Both the position numbers and the translations under genes were made by a program. Positions 32,024-41,299 of a stretch of 64,000 nt of DNA are shown here, in pieces; positions within the stretch are counted from its first letter, which is position 1; every line of letters starts with the position of its first letter. The stretch comes from an uncultured Lactobacillus sp. (GTDB lineage: Bacteria > Bacillota > Bacilli > Lactobacillales > Lactobacillaceae). The stretch covers positions 1 to 64,000 of the forward strand of contig CANOGU010000004.1 in the NCBI GenBank assembly GCA_947565635.1. Direction: 5' to 3'. The notes beneath the pieces are model-generated. The model was not told the DNA's origin and did not search any database. It saw only the letters and a list, made by a program, of their open reading frames with translations.

Positions 32024-33238
32024 TCAGGCATTTTCGCGATGAGAAGAAATTAGCATAATTAAGTAATTAATCAATAAGGTAATTCCAGTCGCTGCAAACA
32101 CCCATTCATAGGTAAACATACCAGAAATAGTTGAACCTAGTAAAGACCCAAGAACTGCACCTATTGCTTGGAATGATTGATTATAAGAGAAAACTCTACC
32201 GAATGCTTCTGGTGGAACATTTAAAGTTAGAATAGTTTGAGCTGCCGGAAGCAAACCAGCACTAATAATTCCTAATAAAAATCTCCAGAAAGCTAATGAC
32301 CAGGCATTGGGAATAAAAGTCATCGGGATGAACAAAATTGTAGCAATAAGTAGGCCCCAACGCAAAACTTTTTCAGCGCCGATTTGATCCATTAAATGAC
32401 CAATATGAGAAGCAGAAAGCATCGTTCCAAGACCAGGAGTAGCAGCAACAATTCCAGCGATTAATGCAATATTGTGACTATGAGGCATGAGTGATTTCAC
32501 ATAAAGAGAAACAATCGGATCGATCGACATGGTTGATAATTGGACGATCATTGTAGTGACGAACATAATAATGATCAACTTAACATTAGGCAATCCATGC
32601 ATTATTTCATTCATCGGTTTCATCTTTTCTCTTGAAACAGGAGTGAAATCTTCCTTAACTAATAGCCATGTTCCTAAAAAAGTTAAAAACATTAAACCAC
32701 CGGTGATAAAGAATGGGATGCGGTATCCAAAGGCACTAGATAAGGCACCACCAATTAGTGGCCCAACTAGGTTGCCTGCTGTTCCGGCAGTCATCATTTG
32801 ACTCATTACCCATCCGCTACGCTGATGTGGCGTCTCACCAGCCATTAAGGCAGTGGCGTTATTGATATATCCAGAAAACAAGCCTTGTAAAAAGCGCATG
32901 CAGATAATAAAGAAGGCACTTTGTGCTAGCCCTGTAATAAAGATAGTTAGACTCATAACGCCGGCAGCCCGCATACACATGAGCTTTCTTCCTTTTCGAT
33001 CAGCTAAGTTTCCCCAGTAAGGAGAAATAATGGCCTGGGCAATAAAAGTCATGGCAAAGGCTAATCCAGAATAAAGGTTTAATTGTAATTTATTATAGTT
33101 ACCTAACTCAGCCATAAATAAAGAAATAAATGGCATTGTCATTGAGTAACCTAATCCAGTAATAAAGCAACCTAGCCACAGGGTATAAAATATTTTATGC
33201 CAACCGCTAGGTAAAGTATAGGTGTGAGATTTAGTCAC
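32024..33238 (-). CDS. MFS multidrug exporter (MdtG/NorA-like)
   Basis: A 404-residue membrane protein with 12 hydrophobic segments. The major facilitator signature between helices 2 and 3 reads GNLADRKGRKLM, and the antiporter-type motif in helix 5 is AGTAGNLVGPLIGGAL. These features mark drug:proton antiporters. The substrate is unknown. Operon with the inactive amidotransferase-like gene downstream. A plausible promoter lies in 33240-33300, divergent from the membrane protein gene at 33412, but I cannot define it exactly. Confidence 0.85.
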   Translation of the reverse strand: MTKSHTYTLPSGWHKIFYTLWLGCFITGLGYSMTMPFISLFMAELGNYNKLQLNLYSGLAFAMTFIAQAIISPYWGNLADRKGRKLMCMRAAGVMSLTIFITGLAQSAFFIICMRFLQGLFSGYINNATALMAGETPHQRSGWVMSQMMTAGTAGNLVGPLIGGALSSAFGYRIPFFITGGLMFLTFLGTWLLVKEDFTPVSREKMKPMNEIMHGLPNVKLIIIMFVTTMIVQLSTMSIDPIVSLYVKSLMPHSHNIALIAGIVAATPGLGTMLSASHIGHLMDQIGAEKVLRWGLLIATILFIPMTFIPNAWSLAFWRFLLGIISAGLLPAAQTILTLNVPPEAFGRVFSYNQSFQAIGAVLGSLLGSTISGMFTYEWVFAATGITLLINYLIMLISSHRENA

Positions 33239-33411
33239 AGAGTCATCCCAATCTAAGATATTTCTTATTTTTCAATAGTCTATTTTAGCATAGAGTTTTC
33301 ATAGGAATTTTCATGATATTTTTAAGTTGCTTAATTTTCTTAAAAAAGTAATGCGAAGAATGATGTAACATGCTAAGATTGACTAGCAAAATAAGTTAAA
33401 GGTTGAGTGTA

Positions 33412-34284
33412 ATGAGCAAGAAGCAAGATTCAAAGGATAATAAAGAACAAAAAGTATTAACTAGAGAAGAATATCGTCAACGTTTAGCAAGTCACGATAA
33501 GGTAAATATTTGGGACTTATTTTTAAATCGACCATATGTTTCAGTAACTTTAATTGTGCTGGCAATTATCTTTATTATGACTAAATGGTGGCTTGGACTC
33601 ATAATTCTTCTTATTGCGGCAATAGTGGGAGCTTTTATTATCGTAAAAAGTAAAAATCCCAATCGAACTCTTAGTTTAGAGTTTAAACTTGGTGGTAATA
33701 AAACTCTTCATTTACTCAAAGCACTACAATTAGGCGCTTCAATGGTCATGTTTTTATCTACTTATATGCGTCAGGTTGTAACAATTAACTTTCAAACTGT
33801 GGGTTCACAAGACATGTTAAAAATGCTTCAAGGTGCAGCTGCAAGCACCAATAATGCTTATGCTGCACAAGGAGCAAATGTTGTTGGCTTACTTGATAAC
33901 TTATTAGGTGGGAGTTTATGGGGGACATATCGCTATGCTACAAATACTGGGCAGTTTATGAATGATCCTGCTGGTAGATGGATTATGATTTGGACATTTT
34001 TATTGATGGTTGCACCAGCTATTTGTGTATTGGCTCAGTTCTTCAGAGAACCTTATTCAAGACGTGCAATGTTGGTAGGCTCAGGTATATCAACAATTTT
34101 ATTTGTTTTAACACCAACTTTGATTCATCAGTGGGCCAATCAATTTGCGATCAACCACCAAATTAATCCAGCTCAAATTGGACAGATGTTTAGCGTCGGC
34201 TACATGGCCTATTTTGGCATGGGATGTAGTATTTTAGTATTGGTTATCGCAATCATTCGTAGTATTAAAAGAGATAAATTTTAA
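33412..34284 (+). CDS. Multi-span membrane protein of unknown function
   Basis: A 290-residue protein. A charged cytoplasmic N-terminus (about 1-40, Lys/Glu/Arg-rich) is followed by two close membrane segments (about 45-85), a third at about 108-125 after a short basic loop, an external Ala/Asn/Gly-rich region (about 130-180), and three further segments (about 190-280). No named family recognised. I place the start at the ATG 33412, nine bases after AAAGG, rather than an upstream TTG. Divergent from the MFS exporter gene; a terminator follows. Confidence 0.7.
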   Translation: MSKKQDSKDNKEQKVLTREEYRQRLASHDKVNIWDLFLNRPYVSVTLIVLAIIFIMTKWWLGLIILLIAAIVGAFIIVKSKNPNRTLSLEFKLGGNKTLHLLKALQLGASMVMFLSTYMRQVVTINFQTVGSQDMLKMLQGAAASTNNAYAAQGANVVGLLDNLLGGSLWGTYRYATNTGQFMNDPAGRWIMIWTFLLMVAPAICVLAQFFREPYSRRAMLVGSGISTILFVLTPTLIHQWANQFAINHQINPAQIGQMFSVGYMAYFGMGCSILVLVIAIIRSIKRDKF

Positions 34285-34296
34285 TGAATAGAAATG

Positions 34297-34329
34297 AAAT
34301 TGCTACTATAATTTATGTAGCAATTTTTT
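34297..34329 (+). terminator. Terminator after the membrane protein gene
   Basis: AAATTGCTAC and GTAGCAATTTTTT form a hairpin with a T run, directly before the ribosome site of the truncated aroD gene. Confidence 0.8.
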
Positions 34330-34343
34330 ATTTGGAGAAAATC

Positions 34344-34766
34344 ATGAAATTTACTGAAAATCAAATTCTTATAAACGATCAAAATATTTCTGTATTAATT
34401 AATACTGGAACAAATGAAGCAGATATTTTAAATCAGGCAGAAAAAATAAAAAAGCTCCAACCAGAAATGATGGAGTGGAGAATTGACTATTTTGAAGATG
34501 TAATTTTAATGAATCGACTGATTGAAGTAGCTAATAAACTTAAAGATATAATGAAGGAGATTCCAATTTTGATTACTTTTCGCAGTCAGAAATTTGGTGG
34601 GAAAACTGAATTAGATAGCGAAGACGCTTATTTAAATTTGCTGAAAATTACAATTGATTTTGGGTTAGGAAATGCTATTGATATTGAACAAGATCATGTT
34701 TCTGATCGAGTAAATGCCTTAATTCAAGACGCAAAAAATAAGGGATTAGGAGTTGTTCTTTCTTAA
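34344..34766 (+). pseudogene. aroD: Truncated type I 3-dehydroquinate dehydratase (aroD remnant)
   Basis: 140 residues corresponding to the first part of type I dehydroquinase (about 250 residues), with the conserved EWRIDYFED and ILITFRSQKFGG segments. The frame stops at GVVLS, just where the family continues into the catalytic His and, later, the Schiff-base Lys. Without these the shikimate-pathway step cannot be catalysed. No continuation is visible after the stop; instead a hairpin (34774-34802) follows. The coding part still has a good ribosome site (TTTGGAGAAA, start 34344). Confidence 0.75.
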
Positions 34767-34773
34767 AGTAAAA

Positions 34774-34802
34774 AACTCTTTCGGAAAAGTGACCGAAAGA
34801 GT
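34774..34802 (+). terminator. Hairpin after the aroD remnant
   Basis: AACTCTTTCGG and CCGAAAGAGT pair perfectly, but no T run follows, so termination is uncertain. Confidence 0.45.
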
Positions 34803-34915
34803 AAAGTTAAGGAAAGCTACAAAATGTTATATGAAAGCGTTTTAATCACTTTCAATAATTATTATAGTAGAGTGTAGGCTGAAGTGCAAATATTTTTTAG
34901 AAATGAGGGAAAAGT

Positions 34916-35692
34916 TTGAATAATGATCCACTTATATTTGAATTTGCCGTAGCTAAAAATAAGCCGTTTAGCTTCAATAGTGAAAAAAGTAATATTTGTC
35001 CTTTTTGTGATGTAGAAAATTTAACTGATATTTATCAAACTAATGGATCAATGATTTGGCTTGCTAATCGTTTTCCAACATTAAAGGATACAAAGCAAAC
35101 AGTCATAATTGAGTCGGACCAACATAATGGAGACGTTAGCAGTTATTCCCAAGAATATAATCGTAAATTGATGAAATTTGCTTTAAATTGCTTTGATGAA
35201 ATGCAACAAAGTGGTGAATTTAGATCGGTCCTTTGGTATAAAAATTTTGGCCCTAAATCCAATGGCTCTTTAGCGCACCCACATATGCAGGTTGTCGGTT
35301 TGAATAAAGAAGATGGCTACAAGTATATCCATGAAAATAATTTTACTGGAATTCATGTCTTTAAAACAAATAATATGGAAGTTAACTTTGCTACGCATCC
35401 CGTTCAAGGATTTCAAGAATTAAATATTAATTTGTTAGAAGACTCAGGCTTAGATAAATGGGCTGACTGGATTCAATACGGAATACGCTATACATTAAAA
35501 GAGATGTATGGCGGTCGTTGTGATTCATATAACCTGTTTTTCTATCCAAATCGAAATGGAATATGTTGTAAGATTATTCCACGTTTTTATGCGCCGCCAT
35601 ATTTTGTTGGTTATAAATTATCTGAATGTAATGATGACGTGACCTTGAGAAAAGAAGCAAAAAGATTATTAAACTTCGTACAAAAATCTTGA
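34916..35692 (+). CDS. GalT-like/HIT-superfamily protein (DUF4931-type)
   Basis: A 258-residue protein resembling galactose-1-phosphate uridylyltransferase and other HIT-fold nucleotidyltransferases. It has a zinc-binding-like CPFC motif near residue 25 and the HIT-type motif GSLAHPHMQVVG with two His, the second in the position of the nucleophile. Exact substrate unknown. The start is TTG at 34916, five bases after GAGGGAAAA; no better ATG is present. It precedes an RpiR-type regulator by 49 bases, suggesting a role in sugar-nucleotide or sugar-phosphate metabolism. Confidence 0.75.
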   Translation: MNNDPLIFEFAVAKNKPFSFNSEKSNICPFCDVENLTDIYQTNGSMIWLANRFPTLKDTKQTVIIESDQHNGDVSSYSQEYNRKLMKFALNCFDEMQQSGEFRSVLWYKNFGPKSNGSLAHPHMQVVGLNKEDGYKYIHENNFTGIHVFKTNNMEVNFATHPVQGFQELNINLLEDSGLDKWADWIQYGIRYTLKEMYGGRCDSYNLFFYPNRNGICCKIIPRFYAPPYFVGYKLSECNDDVTLRKEAKRLLNFVQKS

Positions 35693-35741
35693 AATAGTAT
35701 TTCAGCACCTTAAAATATTGAATTAGAAAAAGAGGTACAGT

Positions 35742-36590
35742 ATGGATTTATCAACTAAAGTTTTAAACAATTATCCAAATTTTAAAGGTGCATCTAAAAA
35801 GATTGCGGATTATTTATTAGCGCATCCAAAAGTTTTTTTACAAGAAGATGCACAAGGCTTAGGAAAAATTACCAAAACTAGTGCTGCTTCAATGATTCGT
35901 TTTTGTAAGCAGCTCGGTTTTAAAGGGCTTAAAGATTTTCAAATTCAATTAGCTCAAGATACACCTCAAGAAAATGACAATGTTATTGATCCAATTGTGG
36001 GAAATCATGATAATCCTCATATTATTTTGCAAAAGCTCTTATTAAGTATTGAAAAAAACACTGAGCAAACAGCTCATTTGATTGATGGTATGGCATTAAA
36101 TCAGGCAATAAACTTTTTAAAGAATGCTGATAGAATTTATTTAGCTGGCGTTGGTGCTTCGAGTTTACCAGCGCAAGACCTGTATTATAAATTTATTCGT
36201 AGCGGTAAAAACGTGATTTTTAATCAGGATGTTCATATTGCGCTAGAGAGGATATGTTATTCTCATTCTACAGATGTTTTAGTAATTTTTTCCTATAGCG
36301 GTTTAACCCAAGAAACTTTATTGATGGCTGATCAAGCACGAAAAAATCATACTCCAATTATTGCAGTTACACGTTCGCGGCAATCTCCTTTGGTTGAAAT
36401 TAGTAATGTTGTTTTAGGTGTTTCAACTGATGAAAAATTACTCAGAGTTGGTGCGATTAATTCATTATTTTCAGAAATGCTTGTTTCAAGCGTATTGTTT
36501 TTGGCAACAATTAATCAAGATTTGTCGAATTTAGAAGAAAAATTTAGAAAAACAGAGTCGTTGACTAATCAGTTAAAACGTTTGAAGTAA
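35742..36590 (+). CDS. RpiR/MurR-family regulator (HTH + SIS domain)
   Basis: A 282-residue regulator. The N-terminal HTH_6 domain (about 1-75, ASMIRFCKQLGFKGLKDFQIQL) is followed by a SIS sugar-phosphate-binding domain (about 125-260, with RIYLAGVGASSLPAQDLYYK and VLVIFSYSGLTQETLLM). Such proteins sense phosphosugars and control sugar or amino-sugar genes. The target is unknown; the GalT-like gene before it is a candidate. Good ribosome site AAAGAGGTAC. Confidence 0.88.
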   Translation: MDLSTKVLNNYPNFKGASKKIADYLLAHPKVFLQEDAQGLGKITKTSAASMIRFCKQLGFKGLKDFQIQLAQDTPQENDNVIDPIVGNHDNPHIILQKLLLSIEKNTEQTAHLIDGMALNQAINFLKNADRIYLAGVGASSLPAQDLYYKFIRSGKNVIFNQDVHIALERICYSHSTDVLVIFSYSGLTQETLLMADQARKNHTPIIAVTRSRQSPLVEISNVVLGVSTDEKLLRVGAINSLFSEMLVSSVLFLATINQDLSNLEEKFRKTESLTNQLKRLK

Positions 36591-36642
36591 AAAAGGTAAT
36601 TCAAATATTATATTAAATAATAGTCGTAAAATATTAAGGAAT

Positions 36643-36664
36643 AAGATGCATTGGCATCTTTTTT
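36643..36664 (+). terminator. Terminator after the RpiR-type gene
   Basis: AAGATGC and GCATCTTTTTT form a short hairpin. The rest of the gap 36591-36800 holds only AT-rich sequence with a probable promoter for the next gene. Confidence 0.6.
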
Positions 36665-36800
36665 CTTTGAAAATTTAAAGCTATCTTGATACTTGATAAT
36701 GAAAAGTTTTAAACTTATTTTATAAATAAAGATGCTGACATAATATATAAAATAACGTAGGTTAAGTTTTGTCTAATTTTATAAGGAAGGCGATTGCTTT

Positions 36801-37571
36801 ATGTTAAAGGGTGGAATTACTGAAATTATCCAAAAATATGATATTGATGCAAGTGTGATTGTCAAATATGGCAATAAAATAATGTATCAATATCAGGCCG
36901 ATAAGATTTTTCCAGCAGGAAGTTTGATTGACTTGTCCATTGCGGCGTATATTGAAGATCAGTGGAAAGAGAATCCAGATGTTGTTAACGAAATGATGGA
37001 AGTTACCGATCTTTCTCGTGTACGTGGTGCTGGAATTATCGGCGCTCTTCATCGCACGAATTGGAGTGTGCTAGATTTAGTTTATTTGATTAGTGCATTA
37101 TCAGATAATGTGGCTACTAACTTATTAATTGAAAAGTTTGATATCTACGAAATTGATGCATGGTTAAAGGACAACTATCCTGGCTTAAGAATTGGTAGGG
37201 AATTGATGCGTTATTCAGCAAGTGGTCAGGATAATGAATGTACAGCTACTAGTGTTGATAAATTGATTACACATTTGATGACTACTCAAAATCCTTTTTG
37301 TGCTTTGGTGCGTAAAGGATTAAGTAATCATACTATTCCTACAGACTTAACTTTTTATCGGGATAATCTTCTTACGTATAACAAGTTAGGACGAGATAGA
37401 CAGGCACGGCATGAGGTTTGTGCGTTTATGACTAAAAAAGCTCCAGTTTTTTGTACTGTTTTAAGTAGTTATAGGGGAAGAGATATAGAAGATAGATTAT
37501 TCTTTCAAGAATTAAGCGAATTGATTTTTTCACATGTAAAAACTGCTAAGCTTGAAAAAAAGGAATCCTAG
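36801..37571 (+). CDS. Class A beta-lactamase-like protein lacking the SxxK lysine
   Basis: A 256-residue protein with the class A beta-lactamase fold. The SDN loop is intact (ISALSDNVATNLL), and the helix holding the active serine reads FPAGSLIDLSIAAY, so the SxxK motif is SLID with Asp instead of Lys. No clear KTG is seen near residues 205-215. There is no signal peptide. Hydrolysis of beta-lactams is therefore unlikely. It may be a non-catalytic binding protein or use another mechanism. It precedes a terminator and stands alone. Confidence 0.75.
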   Translation: MLKGGITEIIQKYDIDASVIVKYGNKIMYQYQADKIFPAGSLIDLSIAAYIEDQWKENPDVVNEMMEVTDLSRVRGAGIIGALHRTNWSVLDLVYLISALSDNVATNLLIEKFDIYEIDAWLKDNYPGLRIGRELMRYSASGQDNECTATSVDKLITHLMTTQNPFCALVRKGLSNHTIPTDLTFYRDNLLTYNKLGRDRQARHEVCAFMTKKAPVFCTVLSSYRGRDIEDRLFFQELSELIFSHVKTAKLEKKES

Positions 37572-37590
37572 ATAGTCAGGATTCCTTTTT
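37555..37590 (+). terminator. Terminator after the beta-lactamase-like gene
   Basis: AAAAAAGGAATCCT and AGGATTCCTTTTT form a hairpin overlapping the end of the gene. Confidence 0.85.
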
Positions 37591-37642
37591 CTATGGGTAA
37601 AATTGTAGAATGTTAATAAAAGTAATGATTGGGGATTAATTT

Positions 37643-39418
37643 GTGAAGAATATTTTAAAAGATATAAATACATATTCTAAAAATTTTAAACAACATTGGT
37701 TAGAATATATAGCCTTATTTATTGGCATAGATATTTTTACTCAAGTTTTAGTGATTCCAGTATTTCGATATGTGACAACAGGGATTTTAAAAGCTGGTGC
37801 TATTCCATTTATTTCATATCAAAATATTATTATTATCATTACAACTCATACTTTAGTATTTCTATGTTTAATTCTTGAACTAGCTATTTTATTATTAGTA
37901 ATTTATGGTGGATTTGCATTAATCTTACTAGGAATTAGAGAAATTTCTCAGGAAAAATTTACATTTAGATTTTTGCTAAAGGAATTAATTCAAACTTATA
38001 AATCAGTTCAAATTAGTTCTGTGCTTTTATTGGCGTTATACTTTTTATTAATAGTCCCTTTTGCTGATATTGTTTACCGGACACCTTTACTTGCAAAAAT
38101 TCAAATTCCAGAATTTATCTTGGATTTTCTGATGAGAAATGTTTGGCTGGCAAGTGGATTAACAATCTTTTATATTCTTGCTTTTATCTTTGGTATTCGC
38201 TTAATTTTGACTCTTCCGATAATGATCTATCAAAGAAAAAAGACTTTGGTAGCGATGAAAGAAAGTTGGAAATTGACCAGCCATAAGCAGTGGTTGACGA
38301 TTTTAAGTAGGTTAGTAGTATTAGGGATTAGTGCTGGTCTAATTTTATTTGTTTTTTATCTATTGGTGTACTCCTGCCAATTAGGATTAGATCATCTATC
38401 AAAAGCTCTTAGTTTTGGCTTTGCTACTTTTAATCTGATATTAGTTCAAGCAATCAGTGAATTTGTTGCAATTGGGATTAGTGTAATCTCTATTTTGATT
38501 GTTATTAAGCCTTTGGATGATTTTATAGTTCAAACACAAGTAACATCTGAAAAAAGAAAATCTATTAAAATAATGGATTTATGTTTGATAACTATTTTTC
38601 TTTTAGCTGCTGGAGTTAATAATATCCTTTATTTAAAAGGCACGGAGATGCAACGCCCAATTACTATTTCGCACCGTGGAGTTAGTGACAAAAATGGTGT
38701 GCAAAATACTATTCCGGCTTTGAAGAAAACAGCTAAACTTCATCCTGATTATGTCGAAATAGATCTGCATGAAACAAAGGATAAGCAATTCGTGGTTATG
38801 CATGATGAAAATTTGAAAAAATTAGCTGGTATCGATAAAGCACCGAAAGACTTAACTTTGAATCAATTGACTAAAATTACGCTTCATGAAGATGGACACC
38901 ATGCTAAAATCGCTAGTTTTGACCAATATTTAAAGGCCGCTGCCAAGCTAAAGCAAAAATTATTAATTGAAGTTAAGACAACGCCGAATGATTCGCCTAA
39001 AATGCTTGAAAGATTTAATAAAAAATATGGCAAGCTAATTCTTAAACGCAATTATCAAGTTCAATCGCTAGATTACCGTGTTATTGAAGGATTACATCAG
39101 ATTAATCCTAAATTATTTGTCTTATATATTCAGCCCTACAATTTTACTTATCCCCAAAGTCTTGCAGATGGATATTCTATGGAGTATTCAACTTTAAATA
39201 ATGATTTTATATGGCAAGCGCAGCTTCAAAACAAAACTGTTTATGCCTGGACTGTAAACGAATCAAATATCATGATGAAGATGATGTATGAGAACGTTAA
39301 TGGAATTATTACGGATCGATTAGTTGAATTAAATAATACTATTAAAGATTTTGAAGATAAACGCAGTAATGCCAATAAGCTATTGAATTATATTTTGATA
39401 TTGCCTGAGAAAGAATAA
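37643..39418 (+). CDS. Membrane-anchored glycerophosphodiester phosphodiesterase
   Basis: A 591-residue two-part protein. The N-terminal half (about 1-330) has six or more hydrophobic segments, as in the membrane-domain GDPD family. The C-terminal half (about 338-575) is the GDPD catalytic domain with ISHRGVSDKNGVQNTIPAL (catalytic His and Arg), YVEIDLHETKDKQFVVMHDE (metal Glu/Asp and second His) and GIITDRL at its end. It hydrolyses glycerophosphodiesters from lipids or teichoic acids, most likely outside the cell. The start is GTG at 37643 with GGGGA upstream. Confidence 0.9.
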   Translation: MKNILKDINTYSKNFKQHWLEYIALFIGIDIFTQVLVIPVFRYVTTGILKAGAIPFISYQNIIIIITTHTLVFLCLILELAILLLVIYGGFALILLGIREISQEKFTFRFLLKELIQTYKSVQISSVLLLALYFLLIVPFADIVYRTPLLAKIQIPEFILDFLMRNVWLASGLTIFYILAFIFGIRLILTLPIMIYQRKKTLVAMKESWKLTSHKQWLTILSRLVVLGISAGLILFVFYLLVYSCQLGLDHLSKALSFGFATFNLILVQAISEFVAIGISVISILIVIKPLDDFIVQTQVTSEKRKSIKIMDLCLITIFLLAAGVNNILYLKGTEMQRPITISHRGVSDKNGVQNTIPALKKTAKLHPDYVEIDLHETKDKQFVVMHDENLKKLAGIDKAPKDLTLNQLTKITLHEDGHHAKIASFDQYLKAAAKLKQKLLIEVKTTPNDSPKMLERFNKKYGKLILKRNYQVQSLDYRVIEGLHQINPKLFVLYIQPYNFTYPQSLADGYSMEYSTLNNDFIWQAQLQNKTVYAWTVNESNIMMKMMYENVNGIITDRLVELNNTIKDFEDKRSNANKLLNYILILPEKE

Positions 39419-39423
39419 TTAGT

Positions 39424-39459
39424 GCAAAAAAGTATCCTAGCATAAGGGTACTTTTTTGC
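39424..39459 (+). terminator. Terminator after the GDPD gene
   Basis: GCAAAAAAGTATCCT and AGGGTACTTTTTTGC form a hairpin with T run. Confidence 0.75.
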
Positions 39460-39468
39460 TATAAAAGT

Positions 39469-39512
39469 AAAAAGAAGATGTCAAAGCAAATTTGCTTTGA
39501 CATCTTCTTTTT
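39469..39512. terminator. Perfect palindromic bidirectional terminator
   Basis: Two 22-base arms (39469-39490 and 39491-39512) are exactly complementary with no extra loop, rich in A on one side and T on the other. It ends the minus-strand gene that follows and backs up the GDPD terminator. Confidence 0.85.
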
Positions 39513-40200
39513 AATATTCAGTTTTTCCTAAATCATCTTCTGGACGATGAAGTTGAAGACGTAAGCCATAAACAGAAAATTGTTCACTGTCTTCTTTACG
39601 TTTAAGTTCAATATGTAGACGATCGCCATCTTGCTTAAATTCTAATTCGTTTCGAGTATCAATCCAAGCAGCTTTTTCTACTTGAGGAACATGTTTTAAC
39701 TCAATACTTTCCTCAAGTGGAATATGGATGAAAACATAGCGTTGATATTTGGCGATCGCATTGTAAAAGACATGAACATTATCTTCATCTGCTTTAATCT
39801 CATGATCTGCACGGCTTTCGTAATAAGCGTGACCAAAACGATCAATCCATGTACGCAAGGTTTTCATAGCTGGATCTGATTCAGGGTTAATAGACCCATC
39901 TTGATTTAGTTCCACTTCAAAATAAATATTCATGTTGTCTAGACGTGCTGCAATTAATTTGGCCAATACATCTGGAGAAATTAATTTTTCTGCTGGTCTT
40001 TTTTGACAGAACTTAATAGCGTATTTTTGACATGCAGCTTGTAATGCTTCTATTTGAGAATTATCGCCATCTTTAATACTTACTCCTCTAAAGCCAAAAT
40101 CTCTTGCATGGCGTACAAGAGTGTCGGCGTCAAATGTTCCTTTAGGAGCAACTTGATACTGCAAGACAAGACCAATATTTAAATCTTCTTTTTCACACAT
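39511..40200 (-). CDS. Conserved hypothetical protein (229 aa)
   Basis: A soluble acidic protein with no signal peptide or membrane segment. The N-terminal half (LVLQYQVAPKGTFDADTLVR, GFRGVSIKDGD) looks like a barrel-type fold. A phrase such as DPAMKTLRTWIDRFGHAYYE faintly recalls alpha-fucosidase-like proteins, but no catalytic motif can be named. The C-terminal part is beta-rich and charged. I place the start at ATG 40200; a GTG at 40212 is possible. Function unknown. It stands alone beside yaaA, on the opposite strand. Confidence 0.65.
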   Translation of the reverse strand: MCEKEDLNIGLVLQYQVAPKGTFDADTLVRHARDFGFRGVSIKDGDNSQIEALQAACQKYAIKFCQKRPAEKLISPDVLAKLIAARLDNMNIYFEVELNQDGSINPESDPAMKTLRTWIDRFGHAYYESRADHEIKADEDNVHVFYNAIAKYQRYVFIHIPLEESIELKHVPQVEKAAWIDTRNELEFKQDGDRLHIELKRKEDSEQFSVYGLRLQLHRPEDDLGKTEY

Positions 40201-40316
40201 TTTAGTATTCACTTTCTATTGCATATTCAAGATTGATTATAAGTGGAAAAGAAATTTTAAGCAAAGCAAAATGTTTTCACGTATAATTAAAAATAGATAT
40301 AGAAGGGTACGGAAAT

Positions 40317-40494
40317 ATGCTTATTTTTATGGCTTTTTATTATGTTCTTGTTTGTTAGTGTAGCTGCTAGTGCGCGATACATTACAGCTAATTTACAAGA
40401 TAAAAAGAAGGGAAAAATAGAATTAATAGTTTCTACAGCTTTAGCAGTTGTTAGTTTGATTGTTTTATTTATCGTGGTTACTAATGTTAAATAA
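40317..40494 (+). pseudogene. Small membrane protein gene, probably frameshifted
   Basis: An excellent ribosome site (GAAGGG) precedes an ATG at 40317 that opens MLIFMAFYYVLVC before a stop. One frame over, an ORF of 50 codons from 40342 to 40494 encodes MFLFVSVAASARYITANLQD, a Lys-rich stretch, and a second hydrophobic segment ending VVTNVK. Joining the two gives a sensible protein of about 58 residues with two membrane segments, suggesting a single-base change near 40345. Alternatively only the 50-codon ORF is used. Confidence 0.35.
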
Positions 40495-40498
40495 GAGT

Positions 40499-41245
40499 AT
40501 GAAAATAATTATTGCACCTGCAAAAAAAATGAAGATAGATCAAGATACTTTTTTAGTAAGATCACGGCCGGTATATTTAGATAAGGCCCAAGAATTATTA
40601 GATTTCTTAAAGACGAGAAATTTTGAACAATTAAAAAGCTTGTGGAAGGCTAATGATAATATTGTTCGAACAAATCAAAATAATCTTCTAGTAAGTGATC
40701 TTGATAAAAAATTAACGCCGGCTATTTTAGCCTTTTCAGGAATTCAATATCAATATTTAGCAGGTGATGTTTTACCACAAGAAGGATTAGACTATCTTCA
40801 AGACCATTTGCGTATTTTATCTGGATTTTATGGTATTTTGAAGCCTTTTGATGGCGTAATTCCCTATCGTTTAGAATTAAAGACGCAAATGACAGGATTT
40901 AAAGACTACAGTCTTTATCATTTTTGGGAAGATTTGCCTTATCAAGAACTTTTCCGTGATACAGAAACGGTCCTTAATCTGGCATCTCTAGAATATTCAC
41001 GTTTAATTGCTCCATATTTAAAAGATGGGCAAAGGATGATCACAATTAAATTTTTAGAGAATAAAAATAGTAGGTGGCGACAAATTGCGACTCATGCCAA
41101 GATGGCCCGTGGAGAAATGGTTCGTTTTGCAGCAAAAGAGCAAATTAATACTCCTGAACAATTAAAAGAGTTTTCTGATTTTGGTTATGTTTTTTCAGCT
41201 GAAGATTCTTCTGCAGAAACTTATGTCTTTAAAAAACGGTTGTAA
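40499..41245 (+). CDS. yaaA: YaaA/DUF328 family peroxide-stress protein
   Basis: A 248-residue cytoplasmic protein of the YaaA family; E. coli YaaA lowers intracellular iron and protects DNA during peroxide stress. The diagnostic start MKIIIAPAKKM, the segment ILSGFYGILKPFDGVIPYRLE and the C-terminal ARGEMVRFAAK are present. I chose ATG 40499 to match the family start; upstream in-frame codons would overlap the small membrane ORF. The ribosome site is weak (AAGAG). Confidence 0.9.
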   Translation: MKIIIAPAKKMKIDQDTFLVRSRPVYLDKAQELLDFLKTRNFEQLKSLWKANDNIVRTNQNNLLVSDLDKKLTPAILAFSGIQYQYLAGDVLPQEGLDYLQDHLRILSGFYGILKPFDGVIPYRLELKTQMTGFKDYSLYHFWEDLPYQELFRDTETVLNLASLEYSRLIAPYLKDGQRMITIKFLENKNSRWRQIATHAKMARGEMVRFAAKEQINTPEQLKEFSDFGYVFSAEDSSAETYVFKKRL

Positions 41246-41299
41246 TGAATTGCGATAAATGATAAATTCTTCTTATATTTAATTTGGGGAAAAGAAATA

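Noticed and set aside
40271-40285. TGTTTTCACGT upstream of the small membrane ORF as parS
   Set aside because: The second half is ATAATT, not GAAACA.
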